Shown: piece after piece, positions 44,691-56,558 of the stretch
How positions within the stretch are numbered: position 1 is the stretch's first letter
Layout: each line of letters opens with the position of its first letter
Assembly: GCA_015680685.1 (NCBI GenBank)
Contig: MNCI01005962.1
Span: 22,539-86,538 of the forward strand
Direction of reading: 5' to 3'
From: Gnetum montanum
Lineage: Eukaryota > Streptophyta > Gnetopsida > Gnetales > Gnetaceae
DNA: 64,000 nt
Notes under the pieces: generated by a model
Databases searched by the model: none
What the model saw: only the letters and a program-made list of their open reading frames with translations
What the model was told of the DNA's origin: nothing
Translations under genes and position numbers: made by a program

Positions 44691-46060
44691 TAATCAATTC
44701 TATGATAAGCTACTTTTTGCCAAGATAGTTGAGTCTTCAACACTAAGGGTTACAAACTGGTATGATGAATTCCTCTCCTATCTACTTACGTAGGAAACTC
44801 CTAATAAATGGGATTATAATAAAAAACAACTCTTCCATTAGGTTAAGCATTACATAGAAATGGAGGATAACCTTTATAAAATTAACGTAGATGACCTTGT
44901 AAGATAGTTTGTACTTGATGAAGATCAACTTTAAGTTCTCTAAGATGGTCATGAAGGTTCTTGTATGGGCCACTATGCTAAGAAGAATAAAAACCATTAA
45001 AATATTTATGGAAGGATACTTTTGACTTATACTCTTTAGGGATGCCCACCATTTCGTCCATTCATGTAGACAATGTCAACAAGACAAAGGGATGACAACC
45101 AAAAAGAAGAAACCTTGGTAGTGAATCCAGCTAGTAGAGCCCTTTGATCTTTGGGGAATTAGCTTCATGGGGCTCATCACCCCAATGTCTAATGAAAAAT
45201 ATTACATCATTGTTACTATTGACTATTGTACCAAATGGTTTGAAGATATAATCATCATGCACTATACTTACTCTACTACAACTCAATTTTTTAAAAAATA
45301 GGTGGTAAATAGATTTGGTATGCATAGGATACTAATCTTTGATATTGAAACCCATTTCATAAGTAATACCTTTCAAAATTAAAAATGCAACGCTTGGACA
45401 TGGAGCATAATCTTACAACACCCTATTACCTCCAAGACAATGGTTAAGTTAAAGTCACCAATAGGGAGATTGCTAGAATTCAAATAAGAACAATTAATAT
45501 ATATAAGAAATACTAGAGAAAAAAACTCAATGGTGCCCTATGGATCCACCACTTAACTTGGAAACTTCCTATAGGTTACTCTTCCTATGAGTTAGTTTAT
45601 AGAAATTTTCCTAAACTTCCAATTTAAACCACAACTTTATGCATACTTGAGTCAGACATTAGCTTAGGATAAAAGGAAATATTAATGAGACTTAATGTGC
45701 TAGATGAAAATCGAAGAATAGACCTCATGATAAATGAAGTGCATAATTTATATAACAAGCAATAACATGATGCTAAAATAAGAAGAGTTAAATTTCAACT
45801 AGGAGGGAACCCCATGTATGTGCATCAAAGAACTAAGTTTCAAGCATTTTGGGAAGGCCCTTACATTATGCATTCAAACTTTTCTTTCTAGAACCATGAC
45901 AATTTACCATCCAACGTGCCCACAAAAGCACATGTTAGTTAACATCCAACAAGTAAATCCCTTCAAAGACTTTCAAACAATCAAGGCTAGACATAACACC
46001 TCAATCTGAGGGCAAGCATGTTCTATTTTCATGATCTTCTACATTGAACTTAGTTGCGGG
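44691..46060 (+). pseudogene. C integrase
   Basis: It begins with the linker KVDEEPLPNQFYDKLLF and VTNWYDEFLSYLLT (44660-44790). The zinc domain near 44950 keeps GHYAKKNKN and CRQCQQ-like remnants. The catalytic core near 45330 reads LIFDIETHF, so the second aspartate is kept, followed by MEHNLTTPYYLQDNG. The C-terminal part has WKLPIGYSSYELVYRNFPKLPI and LNVLDENRR. The frame ends near 46060 in cttagttgcgggggag, a purine tract like those of D and F. Confidence 0.7.
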
Positions 46061-47756
46061 GGAGAGAACCATCTAATTTGATCCCCTATGAAGATAAATT
46101 TCTCCCTTTTTTGTTTCGTATTATCTTTAATTGCTTTTTCCATTCTTCATATGCTTTCAATTTTCTTGAAATTTTGACTTCCTTCTATATATTTTCCATT
46201 ATTCTCCCTTATTTTAGTCATACATATTTTTTTAGTTTAAGTTCTTAGGTCTTGTCTTCATTATTATTATTGCTAAATGTAGTTCATCAAGATTTTCGTT
46301 TTCATGTATAAGCCAACCTTGTCATTGGGATTATGTTCTATACTAATGATTATTAGACACACAATGGTACAATGTAGTGAGTGCATGACATCCATTTATT
46401 CTATTTCTATGAATAAGATATCCACATCATGGAACACTATGGTTTTTTCACACAAAACTAAAATAAAACTCGTGATCTAATTACCCAAAGAAAGGGGAAA
46501 AAAGCAAGTGGAAATGGAAACGAGTGTGGTCTCAAAGAGATTTTTTGAGTCTCTTTCTTCTTTGATGAGTCTCATGATGGCACATGGATGTATTATTACT
46601 TATATTATGGTCTTAAATGAAAGTATGAACTCTATAAAGTGTGAATTTTCTTTGAAAAGCATGGGTGGGGGAAAAAACTACACATCTCTAAAAATCTTTT
46701 AGAAAATAAGCATTGGTTATGGGGGCTATAAAGACATGTTAACCATGCTTAAAGGAACTCCTCTAACTAAGACCCAAATTTCCTTCCCTGAATTGTAAAG
46801 TACAACTACTTTATTGCTTCTTTCTTGCTAAGTAATGGTATTATCCCCTAGTTTTAATAATCTCATGGTTGTAAGTTAGGACATAAGATAATGTGAGGTA
46901 GTTACTATTGGTATAGAGTTGGTTTGAAACTTGGGTAAAAAGGCATATGGATTACTTTAATCACGTAATCCACAAAAACCTATTTTCACTATGGTAAGGT
47001 ATCTCACATCCTTATTCTTTTCATTTGTTCTAATTTCCATTATTCACCTCACTACTACGTACCATGATCAAACTCATAACTTTTATTTAGTATAGTGTAG
47101 GATCCTGATAGCTATGGTTGTGTGAGTATGGTTTCTAACCTGGATCAACATTAAATTTCCAAAGTTCTTAAGGACACCGTATGACATCGTTATGCAAGGG
47201 TATTTAGGACATGGACTTGCTTTAGGAAGGATCCACTTACATAACTCTTGGACATTTAACTTATAATCCATCATTGCATTCTCATATTCATCTAATTGCA
47301 ATCCTAATGACATGGATCATCCAACTTTTCTTGTTTTTCAAATTGATTTTTAACTTGGAGATATAATATTCTTGAACCTAATTATTCATCTCAAAAACCT
47401 TACTTGGAATCTCATGTTTTTTTTCTACATGTTTAGAACTCCTTTTTGACTTCTATTTAACCCTTGTTTTGCTTTATAACTCTCAAATACCCCTTAGGTT
47501 TTCAATAAAAAAAATTTGCTAATGATTGCATTGATGCATCTGATCGATGTGGTTAGATATGTTAATGCATCCTCATCGATGTGGCAAAAAAATAGTATAT
47601 AGATGCATAACACTTAGCTAATTTTTCACATTTCCTTTGAAATAAAAGAGGATTTTTTAATGATTTCAAAGTCCAAAAGCTTCCAAAAGCCATAAATTCT
47701 TCCTAGATCATTCAATTTCACCCATTTTTTTGATCTATGAGCTTCTAGAGATAAGC
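46061..47756 (+). other. C 3' noncoding region
   Basis: It carries the conserved block at 46720-46800 (AAAGACATG and CCATGC core, then ctctaactaagaccc as in B) and the stretch 47050-47240 shared with A and F. Short open stretches here run through noncoding homologous DNA and are not genes. It ends at the D insertion. Confidence 0.65.
47752..47756. repeat. Target-site duplication of D, left copy
   Basis: The bases are taagc, identical to 57350-57354. Confidence 0.95.
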
Positions 47757-48619
47757 TGATGAGTGGCGAGGTACCCCTACACTCAACCATATGAATACGA
47801 GCGTTACATGCATGATCCAGTTGAACTCTATAGACTAAGTGCCTACATGCCTTATGAAACACTTAAGGTTAATCGTTCGTTGTCTTCCTAGACTTACTTG
47901 TATTTGTCATGGTTGTATGCTTAAGTAAGTCTAAGGTATGTGATTTTTATGTCTTTTATGTTTTATCGCCTATGCTAATGAGGTGAAGGGTGAAGAGACT
48001 AATTAACTAACTTTAACTAACTAACAAAACCTTAATTAACCTAACATCAGCATCCATTCCGACTTACCATTCACACCCTAAACCAATGCAACCTTGGTTA
48101 CCAAACACTAGTTGTTGCTGGGATCACCAAGTGTAACGCACGTGCTCGAAGAGGTTATACCGAATGCACTTAACTATGGGAGAAGGGTTGAGAGAGAATT
48201 AATAAACTAATAAAGCATTTAAATGGTAAATAATAAATAACAGTAAATAAAGTCCTATCTAGCTTAGTCCATGCACTGCAAGGTTTATCCAAGAAGTTTG
48301 TCTTTATTTCCATATACAAACTTGTGTTTAGATACAATATTTGCTCGAATAAAGATCCGTTCACTTTGGAGCTCCCACTACAAGTACATGGAAATTATTC
48401 TATTTCTGGAGAGATAAAACTACCATAGTTTTGCTACGGTCTAGGCCTAAATTTAGAAAAAAGTGAGAGCTGCCTCTTATTTATAGATTTGACAGTGCAC
48501 TACGATATCACGTACATGATATCGTAGGGGAAGACGTGATATCGTGTATGCAATATCATGGGGGATGCGATATTGCGACGAACGTGATATCATAGCCCAT
48601 GCGATATTACATCTCATCA
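47757..48619 (-). repeat. D 3' LTR
   Basis: It measures 863 bp and starts TGATGAGTGGCG and ends CATCA on the plus strand. The minus-strand TATA box is at 48478-48485. The following U3 (48494-48612) holds seven gatatc-like units spaced 14, 20, 14, 17, 17 and 17 bp. It is 72 bp longer than the 5' copy, all of the extra length in this array. Confidence 0.95.
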
Positions 48620-48634
48620 TACCCCCATGACTAA
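48620..48634 (-). other. D polypurine tract
   Basis: The minus strand reads TTAGTCATGGGGGT directly before the 3' LTR. The identical 14-mer occurs again at 49174-49187. Confidence 0.8.
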
Positions 48635-50462
48635 ATAAAAACTCTTCCTCGAGTTCCTTACAAAATATTGGGAAGGTATGGGATTATTGACTTGAATGGA
48701 ACTAATGGTGAATGGGATGACATGTGAACAGATCATCATTACAAGACAAAATAAAACTGGTGTTCATGACAACAAGAGTGAACACCTTATACATTTGACA
48801 ACAGGCCTTATTTGGTAGCTGAGAGAGAAGAGAGAAAAGAGAAGAAGTCTACTGCTGCCAACACCAAGATTGCATCTTTTGTTGTCTATCCATAAGTGCA
48901 CCATTAATCTTGCTCATTGCATGGCTACTTTCAGCACTGCTCCATTCCAAGTGTTCTCTCCAGATCCAATCCATTGTTGCATGATTACCATCTTCACACA
49001 CAACACAGTCTTTTATTAACAAGGGTAAATGAATCATAATGCAATTGATACCTTGCTTCGGTGAAAGGTCCATTGGCAGAGTTGTAGTATGGCTGATATG
49101 GATCTGGAGATATCATAGTGGTGCCTACCGAAGGTGTAGGGGTTAGGAGAAAATCGAAAAAATTTGGATTCTGACCCCCATGACTAAGAGCAAACCTCTA
49201 GTAGCAATAGAATGGATAAAGAAAAAGAACAAGAAATATGGAGAAAAAGAGACAACTATAATGTTGATGAAAGGGATGTCAAGATGGAAATGAACAAAAT
49301 AAGATTGATTGCAAAAATGTTAAGGGAAAGAATTTAATTGCTACGCCAAATAGGAATGCTAGTGGGTCCTCCCCAAAGCAGGATTATGCCCTTAATGCCC
49401 TAACAAACCCACATTAAAAGAGTTTGTAGGCTCTGGGAATGTCACTTAGAACAAGAGTTAAAGTCTTAACCGCAAGAATTTACCAAAAAGAAAATAATGC
49501 GTCAACCAAAATATACACTAATGATACAATCGGCAATGAGGAGAAGGATGGAGAGAAGGATGGAGAGAAGAGAATGGAATGGAATTCCAAGAACAAGGTG
49601 GTGTACAACCCCTTATGTAGTTAATGATTAATGTGACTTGGAAAATCTCATTCCAACTTTGACCTCAACCAACCACATCCAGTAACTTCACATTAATGCA
49701 TTCGACCAATCCATCTCTTAAAGTAACAAGAATGCCTTCACCCAAGAGCCACCACCATTCCAACGAAGCGAAGGAGGAGAGAATGGGAAGTGAGAAGGGC
49801 CTTAGTTAGAGGGAACATTTTTATTTTAGTTCCATAACTAGTGCTTGTAGCCCCAAGTGATTATTTCATCTAAGGGGTGTACTTTGAATTCTCATTGTTT
49901 TTTTTTATGTCTTTATGCGTGCGAACCATACCATGCAAACACTTTGTTATTTTTATTTGCTCAGCTTTTCGATAATTGGGTAACGTCGAAACAGTAAGAA
50001 AACTCAAGAAGAAAACATCCAAGCACCCAAGAGAATGGCCAACACAAATACATCAAGTTCCCTTGAAGTCATACCCTTTTCAATCCTTGAGTCCTTCCTT
50101 AGTTTGGGAAATGCCCAAGCATTGATTCATTATAGTTCTTATTTAGAAAGGTACTATAAATTTCCAAGCCAAGAGAGACCATAGAAATTTCTGGATGTAT
50201 GGATGAAGTGGACTCATTGCCTGCTATATCAAATGAACCATACCTTAGTATCAATATCATAACTTAAAGGTAAAAACCAAACATTAGCAATCAATATAAA
50301 AATAGTTCGTACCATCATGAAGAATACTTATCAAATGACAAACTTGACAAGATGGATAACACACACACAAAGGAATGAAAAAGGTATAAACGATGTTGTA
50401 AAAAAAACAAGAAAAGTTAAAGAAATTTGTAAAACAAAAACTGAAAAGAACTAAGGGCCCTG
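48635..50462 (-). other. D 3' noncoding region with internal polypurine copy
   Basis: No domain is recognisable, and the third ORF of B is absent. 49174-49187 is an exact copy of the terminal polypurine tract. A segment at 49790-49910 is shared with B (23000-23110). The short tandem ggatggagagaa copies near 49545-49575 are a local repeat. Reading frames of 60-90 codons in this region match no family and overlap noncoding homologous DNA. Confidence 0.65.
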
Positions 50463-51900
50463 AATGATCAGCATAGGTGGCCATCTTCCCCATTACTGAA
50501 TGGAAAGGGAGAGATCTGAAATAAGGAGCGTGGTTGTTCACTATTAGAGGTGTAATTTGCATTGGCTATTCTTGGTTCATGGAAAGGTTTGGTTTGTTGC
50601 ACATTGACTAGTAATTTCTTATCAAGGGTTTCAGGCCTGTATATTGTCATGGCTCCCAAGGGAAAGGTCTTATGGATAATGTAGGATCCTTCCCACAATG
50701 TTTGAAATTATGTACATTGTGGTACATGCGTGGGGTTCCAGTAAAGGGCCTTGTCTCCTGGTTGGTACTTAACCCTTCAAATTTTTAAGTCATGATGTTG
50801 TTTGTTATGTGCTTTGTGTATCTCATTTGATGACAGGGCACCCAATCGATTCTCGTCTAGCATGTTTAGAGATGTCAATCATTGTTTTTGTGCTAGATCA
50901 AGGTCAAGGTGGAGGTCACATGTCATGGATAGTGTACAGAGCTTAGTTTGAATTGGAAGTTTTGGGAGTTTTCCATACACCAACTCATAGGGAGAGTAGC
51001 CTGTAGGGAGTTTCCAAGTGGAGAGGTACGCCCAGAGAACATTGTTCAGTTTCGTGTTCCAATCTTGCCTAAATTTGCTAATTGTTCTCGTTAATATTCT
51101 TGTAATCTCCCTATTGGTGACCTCGGCTTGGCCATTAGCTTGGGGGTGATAAGGTGTGGTCAATTTATGTTCAACCCCTAAGCATTGCATTAACTTGCAA
51201 AAGGTTGCACCTGTAAAATGTGTTCCATTATTAGAGATGAGTGCACGTGGCACACCAAACCTGTTTACAATTTGTTTTTGTACAAATCATGCAGCTGTAG
51301 ACGATGTGGAATCTATTATAGCAGCTGTTTCAGCCCATTTGGTTAAATATTCAATAGCAATAATGATATAAGCTTTCCCATTCGACATCGGTGTAATAGG
51401 CCCCATAAAATATATTCCTCAAATGTCGAAGTGTTCCAAGGGTTGAATCCATTGTTGCGGACCCTCCATTCTAGTAGTCATTCCACCATCCCATTGATAG
51501 TGCTCACAGGATTGGACAAATTGATGGGCATTCGAAAATATCGTTGGCCAATAATATCCTGCAAGCAAGATCTTAATGGTTGTTCGTCTCCCTACATAGT
51601 GGCCGCCACAGGGACCCTCATGAGCATCCTGGACAAATCTTAATTGATCTTTATTAGGCACACACCATCAAGACAAGTCATCAGGATAGACTTTATAGAG
51701 TTGTCCCTTGATTTCCATGAAGTACTTGGTTTTGTGAAGAAATTTTTGGTTCTTCCTAAAGTCCAACCCCTGTGGTGTTTTCTAGGAAAGGAGATAAGTA
51801 AGAATGCTACTATACCAATTTTTTCCCATGGGTTGGTTACTCACTACACCGACAAAGAGGGTTTCATCAGGAAAATGATCAGATATGGCATATTCATCCT
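50463..51900 (-). pseudogene. D integrase
   Basis: It begins after the N at 51915 with EDEYAISDHFPDETLF and NWYSSILTYLL, then the zinc domain at 51419-51661: FVQDAHEGPCGGHYVGRRT, GYYWPTIF, HQFVQSCEHYQWDGG, where one zinc cysteine is Y. The catalytic core has GIYFMGP (first D is Y), FVQKQIVNRFGVPRA at the 51253 region, ISNNGTHF (second D is N), LTTPYHPQANGQAEVTNRE (the E is kept). The C-terminal domain has GDKALYWNPTHVPQ (50468-50790), ending at 50463. Two of three catalytic acidic residues are lost. There are a few stops. Confidence 0.85.
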
Positions 51901-51914
51901 CTTTGTTGTCCCAA

Positions 51915-51915
51915 N
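51915..51915. other. Ambiguous base N at the site of the missing RNase H
   Basis: This is the only N in the window. To its right (upstream in minus sense) the protein ends at the start of RNase H (ASNFALGVVLTLLDEQN). To its left it resumes in the linker after RNase H. About 110 codons present in B are missing exactly here. Confidence 0.9.
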
Positions 51916-53150
51916 TTTTGTTCATCTAATAGTGTTAGTACAACTCCTAAGGCAAAATTAGATGCATCGATCATTATATGAAATGGTTTGGACCAGTCGA
52001 GGGCTTGTAGAATAGGGGTTTCCACAAGCCTTTATTTTAGAGTTTGGAATACTCGTTCACATTCCCTGGTTCATTTGAAGGGTGCATATTTTTTCGTTAA
52101 TTCTACCAACACTTTGGCAATCTTGGAGAAGTTCTCAATGAATCTCCTGTAGTAGCCAGTGTGTCTAAGGAATGATCGAATATTTTTTACCATTTTTGGT
52201 TGTCGCGTAATTCCTTGGATAACCTTAACTTTTTACGGGTCTACCTCTATTCCTGATTGCGAAATCTTATGCCCCTGTACTATGCCCTCTTGAACCATCA
52301 AATGGCTTTTCTACCAGTTGAGCTTTAGGTTGGTTTCAACGCATCATTTCAGCACTCGCTCTAACTGGTTTAGGGCTTGATCAAAGCTTGTCCCATAAGT
52401 GGAGAAGTTGTCCATAAAGACTTCCACTCCATTTTCTATCTGTTGTTTAAATATGCTTAAGACTAAACGTCGAAACGTGGCAGGGACATTACACAAGGCA
52501 AATGGAATTTTCTTATATGTGAATGTTCCCTAGGGATTGGTGAATGTTGTTTTGGCTTGATCTTCTGGTGCTATTAGTATTTGATTATATCCACTATACC
52601 CATCCAAGAAACTATAATAGCGATGCCTCGCTATAGTGTCCAAGACTTGGTTGACGAATGGCAACGGAAAATGATCTTTGAATGTTGCCATGTTCAATAG
52701 CCTAAAATCTATACATACACTCCATTTGCCTCCCTTTTTAGGCATAATTACTAGAGGACTAACCCATTCACTATCAGTAATGGAATATATGAACCTGGCC
52801 TTGAGGTGCTATTCTATCTCTTCTTTTACTACTTGTTTCAATTTTGGGTTCAATCGCCTCTATGGTTGTTTTTGAGGCTTCATGGATGGGTCCGTGTAAA
52901 TCCTATGCTGGCATATCCTAGGGTCTATTCCGATTAGCATGGGATATGACCAGGTAAAGGCTTTTGACAATTTATTAATTACCTTTAATAGGCTTTCTTT
53001 TTGCTTAGGCACAAGTTTTGCGTTGATAATTACTGATTTTTTGTTTTCAAGGGTCATGTATTCCAAATCAGTGGGCAATGGTTTTAGGTCTAGGGGCTCT
53101 TGTCTAAATTCCTTAGGAATCTTCAACTACCCCCAATTAATGTTTTTGAA
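51916..53150 (-). pseudogene. D reverse transcriptase (RNase H missing)
   Basis: The linker at 52860-53126 reads KPLPTDLEYMTL, IINAKLVPKQKESLL and AFTWSYPMLIGIDP, the typical start of Athila RT. RT has VKEEIEHHLKARFIYSITDSEWVSPL, then 52530-52745: MPKKGGKWSVCIDFRLLN, DHFPLPFVNQVLD and YYSFLDGYSGYNQI. The catalytic box near 52415 is VFMDNFSTYG, with FMDD changed to FMDN. LNPKLKQ and thumb motifs follow, then FHIMIDASNFALGVVLT, the first strand of RNase H, before the N at 51915. Confidence 0.85.
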
Positions 53151-53860
53151 GTTAAGGGTTGGAAGTTGGCAACGAACTTGCTCTAGTATGCCTATGCTTT
53201 CAATGTAAGCAATAGTTATCCCCTCAGTTAGTTTCATGCATGTTATCGAGTTGCTCTCTTGATCAGCCATTAGCCACTGGGTGTTTTCTTGTTGTGTGGC
53301 TGCTGCATATAGGCACTTTTGTATGTCAATATCTTGTGCACATCAATTGCATGCAGGCAATGTTAAACTTTGCATCACCCATGATTTCTGCACGTAACGG
53401 CACCTTGTGTCACTATATGCGATGCATGGAACTCTCTTCCTCTTAATCTTCCCAAAAATATTTTTCTTGGATATTTCTAGCAAAAGATTGCAGATTCCTA
53501 GGTGTGCATCTATTGTACTCAGCCATGCCCTTCCCATTATTATTGGAAAATCCCCTTTCTCATTGTTTATTTGGATCACCAGGAAATTAGCTAGGTATGA
53601 CCAACCATCCATGGTGGTAATAATGTCCTCAACCTATCCCAAAGAAATAGTGATGGACTGATCAGCTAGCTCTAAGCGAATATTTCTCTTCTTGAGTGGA
53701 GGTAGGTTCTAGGTTTTATACAATTCTTGTGAGATTAAGTTGACTCCAGAGCTTGAGTCAAGAAGAACCTTATGAGGTTCATTCCCAGCAACCTAGCGAT
53801 AAATTAGGGGGCTCCTAAGATCAAATAATTTCTTGGGAAGGTGGCCTACCTTAATCTAGT
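53151..53860 (-). pseudogene. D protease
   Basis: The catalytic stretch near 53740-53775 reads VLLDSSSGVNLISQELYK, a D-S-x active site. The second half at 53343-53612 reads GWSYLANFLVIQINN, GDFPIIMGRAWLSTIDA and ICNLLLEI, the retropepsin ILGRxWL signature. Retropepsin acts as a homodimer that cuts the gag-pol polyprotein. It is separated from gag and RT by stops. Confidence 0.8.
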
Positions 53861-56414
53861 CAGTAACAGTATGTGTTAACATAACTGTGTGCATTGAGCA
53901 TAACTTTTGGTTTGAAGGGGATCCTGAAACCTTATTTGGTATGATGGTGTTTAGATGTTCAACCGCTTGTGAGGGTGACAGCTTAGTTGGATTGTTGGTT
54001 CTATAGAAAGGTATTTTTGGCATAAGATTGTCAGGAACAACTGAGAATTGAGGATTGGAAGCCCTCATGACATTGGGTTGTCGCGGTTGAGTGGGAAATA
54101 CCCTTGGCATTGTTGGAGCAGTTGGTGGTGGAGCTACCAGCGTGAGAGGTGTGGATGGATTTGGAGGATGGTATACATGTGGAGTGTCCCTTTCGGGAGA
54201 AGGAGTTTGATAATATTCCCAAATTGGGTAGTGACTTTGTGGGGTTGCGTGACCCATAGAGTCACTTGGAAAAATCAACTGTTGCATGTAATATCCATAT
54301 GGGTCTGGTTGCTGGTAACGGTATTGTTGTCTTGGCGGTGGCATCCCCCATGACTGTGGTTATTGCCACTGCTGATGTTGCCCGATAGGTTGTGGTGGAG
54401 TTACACTTGGATAATACGTTAATAGTTGGTGGGACTACCTCAGGTTACCTTGGGGATAAGGTAACCGATAGGTTTCCTACTGTCTGTTAAGTCTTGGATT
54501 TAGTGCATACACCCCAGACTCTTGTAGATGTGAGATTATTGGGCAACATCCCTTAGGATGGTCATATTGGCAGATCTCACATCCACCGTCATTGTTTGTA
54601 TCCAAATCCACAACCTCATCGACAATAGTCATTTTTTTCTTATCCTTATCACGTGCATGGCCTGAATCTCTCCGCTTTTTCTTTTCATCATTACTACTTT
54701 GTTCCTCCTTAGACTCCTCTACAATTTTTAGGACAGTTTCAATTTTCCTATCTAAGGAGCTCCATATTTCATCTATCTTAGCTGAAACTTCTATTGTTAA
54801 CTTCTGAAGCGGAAAGGTTTTTCTATTCACCAACTCCTTGAGTGGTGACTCATCCTCTTCATTGCAGAATCCTACTCCCTTCTTCCGGAGGGAAGCATCG
54901 CGATTATATTCTTCTGCGCTTTCCCTTTTTCGTAGCTTCCCTTCTTCTTTAGCTACTTGCTCCAACAATTTGTGAATTTCATGGGGTCTAAGTTCAAATA
55001 GTCTCCCTTGGGCATATGTCCCAAGGGTTTTCCTAGTTTCGTATCTTAGCCCATCTACAAGGTGGCGGAGTTGATCCCGTTGTGTGTAACCATGGCCCGA
55101 GCAACAATGTAGCAATGCATACTATCGGCCCATGGCAGCATCCAAGGGTTCGTGATTACCCTGCTTCCATCCTTGGATCTGTTTACACAAGTTAGACACT
55201 CTGGAGTACGTTTGGTATTTATCATTGAATAACTCTTACATGATACTCCATCTCCTAATGGTTTCCAGCTCTAAGGACTGGTACCAACTCTCTGCTTCTT
55301 TTATCAGTGTCCTAGGAAATAACTTTAATTTTTGCCACTTGTTTTCAATGTTTTGCAAGGGGCAGGCATCGTGGAATGCCTGTAAGTGATTCTACGGATC
55401 AGCGTTGTATCCCCATTCGAAGTGTGGGATATTATTCATATCTAATTTCTTGATCCGGCTATTTTTTTGATTCCTTGTAGGTATCCTCATAGCCTCCGTA
55501 ATATCTAGCATACTCCAGGTTGCTAGTAGGGGTTCATCATGATCATATCTTTCATGATGTCTATGATGCCTACATTGTTCCCTATTTTTCCTTCTTTAAT
55601 GCCTTAATTCCCTAGAGTGCCCTCATCCTCTCTCTCAACTCTCTCATCAAGGTCTCTCATCTTGCTTACCCTTATCCTCACCATTCTGCTCTTGATGACT
55701 GTGCCCTGATGTGGAAGGAGAGGGTGAATGATGTGATGAAGGGAAAGAAGAAGGAGAACCATCGACATGACGATGTTTCTTACCCTCTCTTTGATGGCTA
55801 TGGCCCCGATCATGATGACAATCAGAATGCCCGTCCTTGTCATGTGTTTTTCTTCCCTCAGTGAATAGTTGGTGTTCATGAGGATCAAAACCATGGTTGT
55901 ATATCATGGAGCATAGGTTCTGATACCCCACCTCCTCACTATTGTTAGGAGGGGGAACATCATTTGATGGAGAACCTATAATAAGTGGTTCACCATCTCC
56001 AATTTTACTTAGGACGTGTGGGACCCCTTTTCCCTTCAACAATGTATGGTGGCTCTCCTACCACGAGTCCCATTGACATTGCGCTTCTGTGGGATGGTAA
56101 TCCCTTGTGTCAAAATCACCTACAACGTATTCAGCGTATAGCTATGTCATCCCTATTTGTGCAAGAGCACAAAGAAGCATGTTAGGGACTGCATGATCTA
56201 GGGGTAACACTATGTTATCTTGAAAATTTTGCCAACGCAGCTATTCATCCTAATGGAGGATAAAAGTGAAATTGGGTATATACTCATTGGGATAAATATA
56301 TAGCACTCGATGTTATTGAGGAACTGGCGATTCTCGGTTATGCATGTTGGACTGCTGACTGTTTCTTATATGATCCCTAGGCAGTGAAGTGCTTTTGTTA
56401 GAAGAAGAAGACAT
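53856..56414 (-). pseudogene. D gag
   Basis: The start at 56414 gives MSSSSNKSTSLPRDHIRN. YIPNFTFILH near 56260 is conserved among A, B, C and D. A charged H/D/S-rich part (55647-56042) follows. The helical core lies at 55500-55000, with LVDGLRYETRKTLGTYAQGRLFEL and LEQVAKEEGKLRKRESAEEY in the open stretch 54477-55115. A basic/acidic linker precedes one zinc knuckle, CEICQYDHPKGCCP (CX2CX3HX4C), near 54545-54590. The tail 53856-54344 is rich in Q, P, Y and H. Several stops. The N-terminal order and single knuckle are those of Athila gag. Confidence 0.8.
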
Positions 56415-56538
56415 TGTTTCTTATCCGATGTGCTAATTAACCATTATATAATTTTTCATTTAATTAACCCTAAGGGTTTATTTAAGCTTTCAACAATGTA
56501 GATAATTTCCTATGTTCTACTTAGCGCACAAATAATTA

Positions 56539-56557
56539 GTCCCCGGCAATGGTGCCA
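56539..56557 (-). other. D primer binding site (tRNA-Asp type)
   Basis: The minus strand reads TGGCACCATTGCCGGGGAC, one base from the LTR. Only two differences from the tRNA-Asp complement are present, both G to A at CpG positions. Confidence 0.9.
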
Positions 56558-56558
56558 A

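Larger units (their letters stand above)
40217..47756 (+). mobile_element. Element C: old Athila-like gag-pol element, broken by D
   Basis: It reads on the plus strand: 5'-truncated LTR (40217-40950), decayed primer site, gag, protease, RT, RNase H, integrase (to about 46060) and 3' noncoding DNA (to 47756), where D is inserted. No 3' LTR is recognised beyond D (57355 on). It is the most decayed of the gag-pol elements after A: no domain is open over more than about 70 codons. Confidence 0.75.

Noticed and set aside
47083-47313. Minus-strand frame sharing the phrase IRILHY with a plus-strand frame at 794-1033
   Set aside because: The match reflects homologous noncoding DNA of C and A in opposite orientation, not a conserved protein; other parts of the frames do not match.
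54031-54353. Frames of 63 and 101 codons over the D gag tail
   Set aside because: They are alternative-frame shadows of the Q/P-rich gag tail at 53856-54344.
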